64,000 bases of DNA, from positions 124,001-188,000 of the forward strand of contig NZ_JACHXN010000006.1 in assembly GCF_014192095.1 (NCBI RefSeq). Direction: 5' to 3'. A program made the position numbers and the translations under genes. Under the pieces are notes generated by a model. It was not told the DNA's origin. It saw only the letters and a list, made by a program, of their open reading frames with translations, and did not search any database. Below are positions 43,865-52,201 of this stretch, piece after piece; positions within the stretch are counted from its first letter, which is position 1, and every line of letters begins with the position of its first letter. This stretch comes from Phyllobacterium trifolii. Its GTDB lineage: Bacteria > Pseudomonadota > Alphaproteobacteria > Rhizobiales > Rhizobiaceae.

Positions 43865-44959
43865 TCAATCAGAGGATGCGTCGAGGCGACGCGAAAAGGT
43901 TTCAAATATCCGAAACGTGAAGAGAATTGTCGTCATTACGACAGCAATCCGTGTGATCTGGAATGCGGTCACCGTCGTTGCATCGAGATGCATCCCGGTG
44001 GCGGTCAGCGCCATTTCGGTGACCCCGGCCGGCGCTACGGCAAGCAGGCTCGTGACGAACGAAAGGCCCGTTACCGCCGAAAGCGCCAAGGCTATTGCCA
44101 TGGCAACAGCGAGCAGGAACGCCGTGGTGACAAGAGCCGAAGACGTCACACGCCACAGCCTGCCGAGGAGCGATCGTCTGAAGCGGCAGCCGAGCCAGAC
44201 CCCGATGACGACCTGCGCCACCGTCAGGACAACGGACGGAACCGCAAACGGCCCAAAACCAAAGCCGGAAACGAGGGCGCCTATCGCCGCCGGGACAAGC
44301 AGCCAGCTATTGGGCAGCTTGAACCGCCGCACCAGAAATGCACCGGCAGCGCCCACGACGAACAGGGCAATGAGCGGTATTGCTTCGCCCCGAAACGGTA
44401 TTGGCGCGAGATGGATGCCGCCATCCTCGCCAAATATCGTTACCAGGAACGGAACGATCGTCACGATGGAAGTGACACGGATCAGATGAACCACGGCAAC
44501 CGTATCACTGTCCGCGTTTTTCTGATGGGCGACCACGGCCATTTCCGCAAGGCCGGCAGCGGCCGTAGCGAAGAAGGCGGTCTTGCGATCGGTGCCGGCG
44601 AGCTTTCGCAGTATCAACGCGGCGATCATCGTTGCAATGATCATCAGGATCGTAGCAAGCAGCATGAACGGCAGCAGCTTGACGATGGTAATGACCACGA
44701 CCGGAACAAAGCGCAAGCCGATAGCCAGGCCCACGGCCACCTGGCCAAGTTCCCGGCCGTAGGGCAATGCAGCAAGTGGCGCACCCATGATGGAGGCGCT
44801 GCCGCACGCCAGAAGCGGGCCCAGCAGATAGGGGAGCGGCATCGAGATGCTTCTAGCAGCCACCGCCCCCGCGATGCCGATCAGCAATGCCAGACCCATT
44901 CTCACGAGGGTGCGGTCGAAGACACGCGGACCGCCACCCAATGTTCCCGAGTCTGGCAT
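43865..44959 (-). CDS. AbrB-family (duplication) membrane protein
   Basis: 364 residues, about ten hydrophobic helices arranged as two similar halves (GRELGQVAVGLAIGLRFVPV; LTVAQVVIGVWLGCRFRRS). This is the membrane family often misnamed AbrB or ammonia monooxygenase regulator. The function is unknown; a transport role is usual. It lies between an MmgE/PrpD and a dehydrogenase gene with 11-12 bp gaps, so it probably moves a substrate or product of this pathway. Confidence 0.8.
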   Translation of the reverse strand: MPDSGTLGGGPRVFDRTLVRMGLALLIGIAGAVAARSISMPLPYLLGPLLACGSASIMGAPLAALPYGRELGQVAVGLAIGLRFVPVVVITIVKLLPFMLLATILMIIATMIAALILRKLAGTDRKTAFFATAAAGLAEMAVVAHQKNADSDTVAVVHLIRVTSIVTIVPFLVTIFGEDGGIHLAPIPFRGEAIPLIALFVVGAAGAFLVRRFKLPNSWLLVPAAIGALVSGFGFGPFAVPSVVLTVAQVVIGVWLGCRFRRSLLGRLWRVTSSALVTTAFLLAVAMAIALALSAVTGLSFVTSLLAVAPAGVTEMALTATGMHLDATTVTAFQITRIAVVMTTILFTFRIFETFSRRLDASSD

Positions 44960-44970
44960 GATGATTTTTG

Positions 44971-46386
44971 TCAGGCGATGGAGATGAGGCGCGTTGACAG
45001 ATCGTCCAGAGTGCTGAGGTTCTCCAGCCCGCGCACCAGTTCGACTATCTCATCCGCCTTGTTGCGAGACATCCCTGCGAACTCGGCGTTCTCACGGAAC
45101 TTGTTTGCTACCTCGTCGTAGCTCATGGGGAATGCCGGGCTGCCCTTGCCAAAATCGGCGCGCCCGGTAATCTTGCGACCATCCTTGAGCTCGATATCGA
45201 TCAGGGTTGTCATAAGGTGATAGCCTGCTGCTTCGGCCTCGTCGTCTATAACGAAATCGACCTTCTCGATCATCGACTTGACGTCCTCGCGTTCGACCGC
45301 AGCGTCTGTAAACTCGTTGAGGCCGGCACGGCCTTCGAGCAGCAGGATCGCCATGCAGAATTCCATGGAGAATTTCGCCTGGAGTTCATCCTTCGGACGA
45401 TGATGGATCAAGGCATTTGGCATATTGGAATTGGTGCCAACGCGTACATGCTTCACGTCCTCGGCGCGAATGCCATGCTCTTTGATCAATCGGAGCATTT
45501 CGGTCATTCCGGGATGGGTGAGGGAGCCCGACGGATGCGGTTTGATGGAGATGCCGGGATTGGCGAAGGTCCAAGGTGCGCCCAGCTTGTCGAAAATGGC
45601 ACTCTGATCGTAGCCGCCGCCCGCTGCGGCAAAGAACCCGCGCGGTGCCTCGAGTATCCGAGGCGTGGCGGTCCAGCCATAGGAAGCGAACTGTGCCGCC
45701 GCAACGCCGCTTTCCGAGGAACGTCCGGCATGGAATGGTTTTGTCATCGTGCCGAAATTCTCGCGCAAACCTGCAGACTGGCTACCCGCAATTGATAGGG
45801 CGCGTTGTGTAGTCGCGACGTCGAAGCCCATCAATCTGGCGCTTGCGGCGGCGGCTGCGAAAGTTCCGCACGTAGCCGTCGCGTGAAAACCTGTCTGGTA
45901 GTGACGGGGCGCGATTGCTTCGGCGATCTTGCACTCTACCTCGACGCCGAGGTGGTATGCCAGCATGAAGTCCTTGCCGGAAGACCTGACAAGTTCGCCG
46001 ATCGCAAAGGCAGCTGGCAAGGCAGGTGCCGTCGGATGTGTTAGGAGACCATAGACGCGGTCTTTGGCGACGGCCAATTGTGTGTCGTCATAGTCATCCG
46101 CGTGGATGCCGACACCGTTGGCAAATGCAGCGAACCGAGGCGCTACCTTGCGGCCACCTCCGATGACGGTCGCAGCGCCGTCAGCAAGCCCGAGATCTCC
46201 GAGATGCTGGCGAACGAGTTCGCCGCTTTTGGCAACCGAACCGGACAGTGCAAGACCGAAGCCGTCGAGTATTGATTTCTTGCCGAGTTCGATAACTTCC
46301 GCCGACAAATCAGCAAATGCCGTTTCGACCACGAATTCGGCCACATATTTCGTCAATTCGATGTCGACTGCCTTGTTCTGATTCAT
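44971..46386 (-). CDS. MmgE/PrpD family protein (third)
   Basis: 471 residues. It shares long stretches with the first copy: GVGIHADDYDDTQLAVAK, RVYGLLTHPTAPALPAAFAI, GVEVECKIAEAIAPRHYQ, GTMTKPFHAGRSSESG and DELQAKFSM. It is probably an isomer-specific or step-specific partner of the first enzyme. It is the first gene of its operon, with an operator at about 46450-46466. Confidence 0.88.
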   Translation of the reverse strand: MNQNKAVDIELTKYVAEFVVETAFADLSAEVIELGKKSILDGFGLALSGSVAKSGELVRQHLGDLGLADGAATVIGGGRKVAPRFAAFANGVGIHADDYDDTQLAVAKDRVYGLLTHPTAPALPAAFAIGELVRSSGKDFMLAYHLGVEVECKIAEAIAPRHYQTGFHATATCGTFAAAAASARLMGFDVATTQRALSIAGSQSAGLRENFGTMTKPFHAGRSSESGVAAAQFASYGWTATPRILEAPRGFFAAAGGGYDQSAIFDKLGAPWTFANPGISIKPHPSGSLTHPGMTEMLRLIKEHGIRAEDVKHVRVGTNSNMPNALIHHRPKDELQAKFSMEFCMAILLLEGRAGLNEFTDAAVEREDVKSMIEKVDFVIDDEAEAAGYHLMTTLIDIELKDGRKITGRADFGKGSPAFPMSYDEVANKFRENAEFAGMSRNKADEIVELVRGLENLSTLDDLSTRLISIA

Positions 46387-46449
46387 CCCAAATCCTCTTA
46401 TGTCACGTCTGTCTTGAGTAAATTCTCAAATCGACTGTGCTGGGAGGAT

Positions 46450-46466
46450 TGTTAATTGTCAACAGT
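46450..46466 (-). promoter_or_regulatory. GntR/FCD operator upstream of the MmgE-AbrB operon
   Basis: Read on the minus strand, ACTGTTGACAATTAACA matches the element at 30481 and 41701 at 15 of 17 bases. It lies between the GntR gene stop (46504) and the MmgE/PrpD start (46386). Confidence 0.65.
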
Positions 46467-46503
46467 TTTGTGTTTGCAAAACCTCGAGCCATCGTTGACT
46501 GGA

Positions 46504-47259
46504 TCAAGTTTCGTCAGTGGATCTCTCGTCGCTCGTTTTGCGCGATTGTTTTTCAACCTGTTCAACCGGTCCTGGCTGTCCAGCTTGACGGGTGCGTACA
46601 ATGCCATTGAGGATATGGGTGCGCGCAGCGATGAGACTACGGACAGGGTCGCGCGCTTCGAGCGCATCGACAATGGCACGATGTTCTTCGTTGGAGATGT
46701 GGAGCACATCGTGGCTGGAAAGGGCGCGATAGCGCTGGATATGCAACTCGCGCACAAAGCTCTGATAGATGAGTTCGAGGCGATTGTTCCCGGCCATATG
46801 CGTAATCTGTTTGTGAAACTCGAGATTGACCGGGTAGTAGATGTGGACGTCACCGAGCTCGACAATTTCATTCATACGTTGCAACAGCGCGCGAAGGATG
46901 GCGATCTCGGCGTCAGTCACCCGCTCGGCCAGCATCATGGCCATGCATCCGAAGACACCGGCCCGGGCTTCCGAAAGGTCCTGGGCTTCGTCATTGGTAA
47001 GTGCCCGGATAAAGAAGCCGCGGTTGGGGATGATCTCGATAAGTCCCATGGCCGCCAACGCGCTGCAGGCTTCGCGGATTGGTCCGCGGCTCACACCGAG
47101 GCGCTGGGAAAGACCGTTTTCGTTCACCCGTTCGTTGGGCTTGAGCTCGCCATCGATGATCATCCGCTCGATCTCGGCCTGTACGACATTCGCGAGCGAA
47201 CGGGTGCGAAGGAAATCAATCGCGGATAAATTTTGCGGGGCGTTCGTTATCTCTGACAT
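46504..47259 (-). CDS. GntR family regulator, FCD subfamily
   Basis: 251 residues from ATG 47259. The winged HTH (IDGELKPNERVNENGLSQRLGVSRGPIREACSALAAMGL) is followed by an FCD domain with metal/ligand residues (EARAGVFGCMAMMLAE, NLEFHKQITHMAGN, EEHRAIVDALEARD). FCD regulators sense carboxylates. It is the natural controller of the three operons sharing the 17-bp element. Confidence 0.9.
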   Translation of the reverse strand: MSEITNAPQNLSAIDFLRTRSLANVVQAEIERMIIDGELKPNERVNENGLSQRLGVSRGPIREACSALAAMGLIEIIPNRGFFIRALTNDEAQDLSEARAGVFGCMAMMLAERVTDAEIAILRALLQRMNEIVELGDVHIYYPVNLEFHKQITHMAGNNRLELIYQSFVRELHIQRYRALSSHDVLHISNEEHRAIVDALEARDPVRSLIAARTHILNGIVRTRQAGQPGPVEQVEKQSRKTSDERSTDET

Positions 47260-47355
47260 GCGCAAGCCATCGTGAAGGTTCCAGTATAAGCGGAGCAAGA
47301 ACCTTGCGGATTACTCCTCCAGCCCTCGTTTAGCAGCAATTCCAGCAATTGGCGA

Positions 47356-47373
47356 CCCTGCCTACTGGCAGGG
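47356..47373 (-). terminator. Hairpin downstream of permease gene
   Basis: CCCTGCC / GGCAGGG stem with a 4-nt loop, only a few bases past the permease stop at 47376. It can end the minus-strand importer operon, though the following bases are only weakly T-rich. Confidence 0.55.
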
Positions 47374-47375
47374 CT

Positions 47376-49109
47376 CTAGCCTCGCGTATTCATTTGCGAA
47401 CCACCAAGTACCGGAACCCGGTTGGCGATAAACACCACGGCAAAAGAAGCGGCAAGAAGAATGATACCGAGAACACAGATCGCCCCGAGATCGCCGCTCT
47501 CGTTAAGATCGTAGATAATGACCGAGACAAGCTTGGTATTTGCGGTTGTCAGCAGGATTGTTGCGGACAGTTCGCGGATTGTACCGACGAAAACGAAGCA
47601 CCAGGCCGCGACGACACTTGTCCGCAGCAACGGAGCTGTGATGTCCCAGAGCGTTCTCAAGCGTGAAGCGCCCACGATACGGCCGGCTTCCTCCAGTTCC
47701 GGATGGACACCGGAAAAGGCCGAGGACATCTGTTGATAACCTGCGGGAAGTTCGATGGTCATGAAAGCTATGAGCAGGATCCAGATGGTGCCATAAAGCT
47801 GGAAAGTTGGGTTGGCATAGCTGAGGAACAGGCCAACGCCGAGCACAATGCCAGGAATTGCTACCGGAGCCGTGGCAAGGATGCCGAGGAAACCAGAACC
47901 CGGAACCGAGCGGCGGATCACTAGGTAAGATACGATCAGCGCGATGGCGGTGACGGCAGTGGCCGTCAGAAATCCAAGGAGAAACGTGTTGCGAAGGGCA
48001 AGCTGTGTCGCCGAGAACTCAAAAAGCACGAATCGCCAATGGCTCAAAGTCAGCGTGCTGAGATTGATCGGGTCGCCGACAGTGCCGGTGAATGCCGTCT
48101 TGATAATAGCCAGATACGGCAAGATGATCGTCAGGCTGAGCACACAGAAAACGAAGGCGATGGCCGGCCATTTCCATGGGCCGAGTTCCGTGATCCTTGG
48201 TGTACCGCTCTTGCCGCCTAGCACCGTGTAGCCCTTGCGTCCGAGGATGGATTTTTGCGCGCGCAGAAGAATGACGGTAATAATCAGCAGAGGCAGCGCA
48301 GCGGCAGCCGCGAGGCCGAGACGCGGTGGAAACTGAAAAAGGCTCCAGATCTTCGTGGTGATCACATGAAAGCCGGCAGGCAATGCGAGGATCGCCGGAG
48401 AGCCAAACATCGTCAGGGCTTGCAGAATGGCAATCAACGTTCCCGCAAGCATGGCCGGAAGTACCAGGGGAATCGTCACCTTCCGCAACGTGGTCATCGA
48501 CTTCCCGCCGAGAATTGAAGAAGCATCCTCAAGATCGGATGGAACCTTGTCGAGTGCGTTCGCCACAAGCGTGAAAACGTAGGGGAAGGTGAAGCAGGCG
48601 ATGGCAAAGACGAGGCCACTGAACGTATAGATGTTCACCAGATACTCGGATGCTTCGAGCCCGAAGACACTCCTGTACATAATATTGACGATGCCGCTGT
48701 TTGGCGCAGCCAATATCTCGTAGGCGATAGCACCAAGGAAAGGTGGTGTGACGAACGACGCTGTTACCAGCATGCGGATTGTTCGTCTGCCGGGTAAGTC
48801 CGTCCGCGCAACAAGCCATGCCATCGGCGTTGCGATGATGCAGGCGAGGACGCCAACGGCCAAGGCCATTCCGATCGCAAGGCCATAAGCGCGAAGAAGG
48901 GTCGGGTCGGCGACGAGGGCAATGTAATTGGCGAAGGTGGCGCCCGCGCCGGTATCGCTGCGAAAGCTATAGTAGACCAGCCAGAATAATGGCAGGAGAA
49001 CCAGGACACTCAGGACAAGCGTCAACAGAGCGAAGGTCGGCCATGAAAAATCGATGCCTCGGCGCCGACCTTGAACCGGCAAAGCTTGAACCTGAATGTC
49101 ACTGGTCAT
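47376..49109 (-). CDS. Iron-type ABC transporter permease (AfuB/FbpB family, fused)
   Basis: 577 residues with two tandem permease domains (about 12 helices), as in FbpB/AfuB. Cytoplasmic loops of the ABC permease type occur in each half: EDASSILGGKSMTTLRKVTIPLVLP and EEAGRIVGASRLRTLWDITAPLLR. ATG 49109 chosen; TTG 49115 is possible. The substrate could be ferric iron or a small organic molecule such as 2-aminoethylphosphonate. Confidence 0.88.
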   Translation of the reverse strand: MTSDIQVQALPVQGRRRGIDFSWPTFALLTLVLSVLVLLPLFWLVYYSFRSDTGAGATFANYIALVADPTLLRAYGLAIGMALAVGVLACIIATPMAWLVARTDLPGRRTIRMLVTASFVTPPFLGAIAYEILAAPNSGIVNIMYRSVFGLEASEYLVNIYTFSGLVFAIACFTFPYVFTLVANALDKVPSDLEDASSILGGKSMTTLRKVTIPLVLPAMLAGTLIAILQALTMFGSPAILALPAGFHVITTKIWSLFQFPPRLGLAAAAALPLLIITVILLRAQKSILGRKGYTVLGGKSGTPRITELGPWKWPAIAFVFCVLSLTIILPYLAIIKTAFTGTVGDPINLSTLTLSHWRFVLFEFSATQLALRNTFLLGFLTATAVTAIALIVSYLVIRRSVPGSGFLGILATAPVAIPGIVLGVGLFLSYANPTFQLYGTIWILLIAFMTIELPAGYQQMSSAFSGVHPELEEAGRIVGASRLRTLWDITAPLLRTSVVAAWCFVFVGTIRELSATILLTTANTKLVSVIIYDLNESGDLGAICVLGIILLAASFAVVFIANRVPVLGGSQMNTRG

Positions 49110-49115
49110 GATCAA

Positions 49116-50162
49116 TTATGTCCCGAAATACTTTTCATAGTTGGCTTTGATGGTGGGAATCTCGGGCTCGAGTTTCTCAGGATCCGAATGCAGAATCTTG
49201 ATCTTCGACAAAGGCGTGCGATCCGCCTTTTCCTTGACGTCCGGGTGGAATGATCTCAGCCCGCCGAAATCACTGTTGAGCTGCTGCGCATCGAGCGAGA
49301 AGAGGAATGCGTAGAACAGCTTGGCGGCATTCGGGTTGGGGGCCTGTTTCAGAACCGCTGCATTACCGACGGCAAGCGGCGTGCCTTCGTCCGGGTAAAC
49401 GATCTTGATGGGTTTTCCCTCGTCGATGAGACGGAAGACGTTGTATTCATTGCCATCGACTTCGAGTGCCCGTTCGCCTTGAGCGAGTTTCTTCGGAGGC
49501 TCGGTCGAAGATTGCACCTGCATTATGTTTTGCTTGCCGAGTTTTTCGAAATAGTCCCAGCCAAGAAGCTGGCTCAGCACGAATGTCGAGGTCATTACCG
49601 TACCGCTATAACCGGGGTGAGCTTTGACCATCTTGTCCTTGAAACGGGGATCAAGCAGATCTTCCCACGTCTTCGGAGCGTCGGCATCCTTCATCAGATC
49701 CGTACGATAGGCGATGACGGACAGATGTGCGCGGTAGGCGGCGAAGTTACCGTCGGGATCGCGCTCGTCGGCAGGCCATTTGTCGGCCACTTCTTGCGGC
49801 ACCATAGGTTCAAGCCAGCCCTGGCGCTTGAAATATTCGAAATGCACTGCATCGGAAGTCTCGATCACGTCTGCGTTATAGATGCCGGTCGAGTATTCCT
49901 GGCCGATGCGCTGGAAGACGCGTTCGGATCCGGCGCGCTCTACCTGTACTGCTATGCCCGGGTACTTGGATTTGAAGTGTTCGGCGAGCTTTTCGGCGAC
50001 CGCGACGTCGGTAGCAGTATAGAATACCACCTTGCCTTCAGCCTTGGCGGCTGCCACGAGTTCCGGGGTAATCTGATAGGGTGCCGGTGCTTCAGCCCAG
50101 GCGGCGGGCGAGGCCGCCAGTCCCGTAGCCAAGAGTGCGGCAGATAGAGCTTTCTTCCACAT
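49116..50162 (-). CDS. ABC transporter substrate-binding protein, iron/AfuA type
   Basis: 348 residues from ATG 50162 with a Sec signal peptide ending near AWA. The mature sequence VVFYTATDVAVAEKLAEHFKSKYPGIAVQVERAGSERVFQRIGQEY and the internal PGYSGTV are typical of the ferric-binding-protein/AfuA family. It is the binding protein for the permease that follows by a few bases. Ligand not determinable. Confidence 0.87.
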   Translation of the reverse strand: MWKKALSAALLATGLAASPAAWAEAPAPYQITPELVAAAKAEGKVVFYTATDVAVAEKLAEHFKSKYPGIAVQVERAGSERVFQRIGQEYSTGIYNADVIETSDAVHFEYFKRQGWLEPMVPQEVADKWPADERDPDGNFAAYRAHLSVIAYRTDLMKDADAPKTWEDLLDPRFKDKMVKAHPGYSGTVMTSTFVLSQLLGWDYFEKLGKQNIMQVQSSTEPPKKLAQGERALEVDGNEYNVFRLIDEGKPIKIVYPDEGTPLAVGNAAVLKQAPNPNAAKLFYAFLFSLDAQQLNSDFGGLRSFHPDVKEKADRTPLSKIKILHSDPEKLEPEIPTIKANYEKYFGT

Positions 50163-50176
50163 GCATAGTTCCTCCC

Positions 50177-51244
50177 TTATTGTGCGAGTGCCCGGCATTT
50201 CTCTGGTGGGAAATGCAGCCATACTTCTTGGCCAACCGGGATCGCAACATTGACTGGCGCGACTGTACGCACCGTTTCTCCACCAGCGATTGAAACGAGA
50301 TAGTCCCGGTGTGAACCGAGATAGATTTGCCGCGTGACTGTGCCGATCGTCACATTCGTGTCGGCGCTCTTGGGCTTGGCCGACGACAGTTCGATGTCAT
50401 GATGCCGAACCGAAACGGCTGTTTTTCCGGAAGCCGCGGTGCTGCCGCTGCCGCATCGGAGCACAAGCCCGCCTTCGCCAACAACGCTATCTTTATCGCC
50501 GCGGGTGCCGCTGAGAATATTTGTGCCACCAATGAAGCGGGCGACAAATTCAGTCTCCGGACGTTCATAGATATCTTCCGGCGAACCTGCTTGCTCGATA
50601 CGGCCGTCATTCATGACGACGATCATGTCGGCGGTGGTCATGGCTTCCGCCTGATCATGCGTCACATAGACCGTCGTGTAGCGAAACTCGTCGTGAAGCC
50701 GGCGGATCTCAAAGCGCATCTCCTCGCGCAGATTGGCGTCGAGGTTTGAAAGTGGCTCATCAAGCAAAAGGATTTCAGGCTTGATGACAAGTGCTCGCGC
50801 CAGCGATACCCGCTGCTGCTGACCGCCGGAGAGTTCGCCCGGATAGCGATTTTCCAGCGGAAGGAGTTGCGTGGCCGAGAGGATAGTCCGGACGCTCTTG
50901 GTCACTTCCGATTGTGGAAGACGCCGCAGCTTCAGGCCGTAAGCCACATTCTCGAAGACCGTCATGTGCGGCCATAGCGCGTAACTTTGGAAGATCATCG
51001 ACATGTTGCGCCCCTCGGGCGGAACGGTCGAATGAGCTGAAGATATGGTCTTTCCGCCGACGCGTATCTCGCCCGCATTGGCTGGAACGAAGCCTGCGAT
51101 AAGCCTCAGCGTTGTTGTCTTGCCGCAGCCCGAGGGCCCAAGAAGGCAGACGAGTTTGCCTTTGTCGACGGATAGATTGACGCCTTTGACAACCGTGAGC
51201 GTACCATAGCTCTTGGTCAGGCCGTCTAATTCCAGGAATGCCAT
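50177..51244 (-). CDS. ABC transporter ATP-binding protein, iron/AfuC type
   Basis: 355 residues from ATG 51244, with GGGAGGTGG upstream. ATPase motifs: GPSGCGKTTTLRLIAG, signature [15 protein letters not shown], Walker B ILLLDEPLSNLDA, then a C-terminal TOBE-type domain. First gene of the operon ATPase-binding protein-permease. Confidence 0.9.
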   Translation of the reverse strand: MAFLELDGLTKSYGTLTVVKGVNLSVDKGKLVCLLGPSGCGKTTTLRLIAGFVPANAGEIRVGGKTISSAHSTVPPEGRNMSMIFQSYALWPHMTVFENVAYGLKLRRLPQSEVTKSVRTILSATQLLPLENRYPGELSGGQQQRVSLARALVIKPEILLLDEPLSNLDANLREEMRFEIRRLHDEFRYTTVYVTHDQAEAMTTADMIVVMNDGRIEQAGSPEDIYERPETEFVARFIGGTNILSGTRGDKDSVVGEGGLVLRCGSGSTAASGKTAVSVRHHDIELSSAKPKSADTNVTIGTVTRQIYLGSHRDYLVSIAGGETVRTVAPVNVAIPVGQEVWLHFPPEKCRALAQ

Positions 51245-51329
51245 TCCACCTCCCGAGTGTTCACGGAACCCGACAGGTCGGTTTTCCGCTGATATTGGCT
51301 TCATGGAAACGTACGGAGCAAATTGAAGA

Positions 51330-51409
51330 CTGTCAACAGATTACTATTTTCAACTTCTTCACATTGAGTTGTAAGAGTTTTTGTAGGGCTAGTGCTGTCC
51401 TGTTGACAG
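51330..51409. promoter_or_regulatory. Paired GntR/FCD operators in divergent promoter region
   Basis: CTGTCAACAG (51330-51339) and its reverse complement CTGTTGACAG (51400-51409) are exactly 70 bp apart, about seven helical turns. They lie between the divergent iron-type importer (start 51244) and the GntR-Dpp operon (start 51470). Confidence 0.6.
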
Positions 51410-51469
51410 ATATCCTACAAGTGGCTATCTAGTCCAAACTGTACCATCACCGAGACTGGAATCCGCATA

Positions 51470-52201
51470 ATGGCGTTCAAATCCCTCAAGCCTCTGCACC
51501 GCGCGCCTTTGCTGCATGTGTCCGTGCAAGAAAGCTTGCGGGCTTACATCAACGAAAATGGCCTGGAAGCAGGGGCGCCGATGCCGCCCGAAGGTGAACT
51601 TGCCAGCCAGCTCGGCGTCAGCCGGAACTCGCTGCGCGAAGGCATCAAGGCATTGGAGTCGGTTGGTGTTCTGGAGTCGCGGCGTGGTGTCGGCGTCTTC
51701 GTCAAGGCATTCTCCTTCGAGCCGCTGCTTGACAATCTTGCCTATGGCTTGGGTGGTGCGCTGCGTCAGATCGAGGAAGTGCTCGAGATTCGCAGGACGC
51801 TCGAAGTCGGCCTGATCGCCAAAACGCTGCAGAAAATCACTGACGAAGATATCCAGGAGCTGCGGCAGGTCGTGGCCCGCATGCGCGTCCATGCCGAGCG
51901 CAATGAAGCATTTGTCGACGAAGACAGGCTTTTCCACCGGCTGCTTTTCCGCTGTCAGGAAAATGAGACGCTGGTGCGGCTTATCGAGGTGTTCTGGCTC
52001 GCGTTCTACAAGGCGTCCGATTTCGTCAATCTGGAAAATACAGATCCGATGGCGACATGGCGTGATCATGAGGCGATCGTCGACGCAGTCGAGGCGAGAA
52101 ATCTCGAAGACGCGCGCAACCGCCTCGACAGTCACTACGAGGGGATCGCTCGGGTGATTGAACACAACAAGACCAATACGACAAATGGGAGGATACCATG
52201 A
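51470..52201 (+). CDS. GntR family regulator, FCD subfamily (FadR-like)
   Basis: 243 residues. The HTH is EGELASQLGVSRNSLREGIKALESVGVLESRRGVGVFVK (about residues 40-80), followed by an all-helical FCD domain (EEVLEIRRTLEVGLIAKTLQ, DEDRLFHRLLFRC). It overlaps the start of the binding-protein gene at 52198 (ATGA), so it is the first gene of the operon and autoregulated. It may also repress the divergent iron-type importer. Confidence 0.9.
   Translation: MAFKSLKPLHRAPLLHVSVQESLRAYINENGLEAGAPMPPEGELASQLGVSRNSLREGIKALESVGVLESRRGVGVFVKAFSFEPLLDNLAYGLGGALRQIEEVLEIRRTLEVGLIAKTLQKITDEDIQELRQVVARMRVHAERNEAFVDEDRLFHRLLFRCQENETLVRLIEVFWLAFYKASDFVNLENTDPMATWRDHEAIVDAVEARNLEDARNRLDSHYEGIARVIEHNKTNTTNGRIP

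Noticed and set aside
43841-45121. Plus-strand open frame of about 425 codons over the AbrB-family gene
   Set aside because: Composition is extremely rich in Arg, Gln, His and Asp and it is antisense to a clear membrane protein gene.
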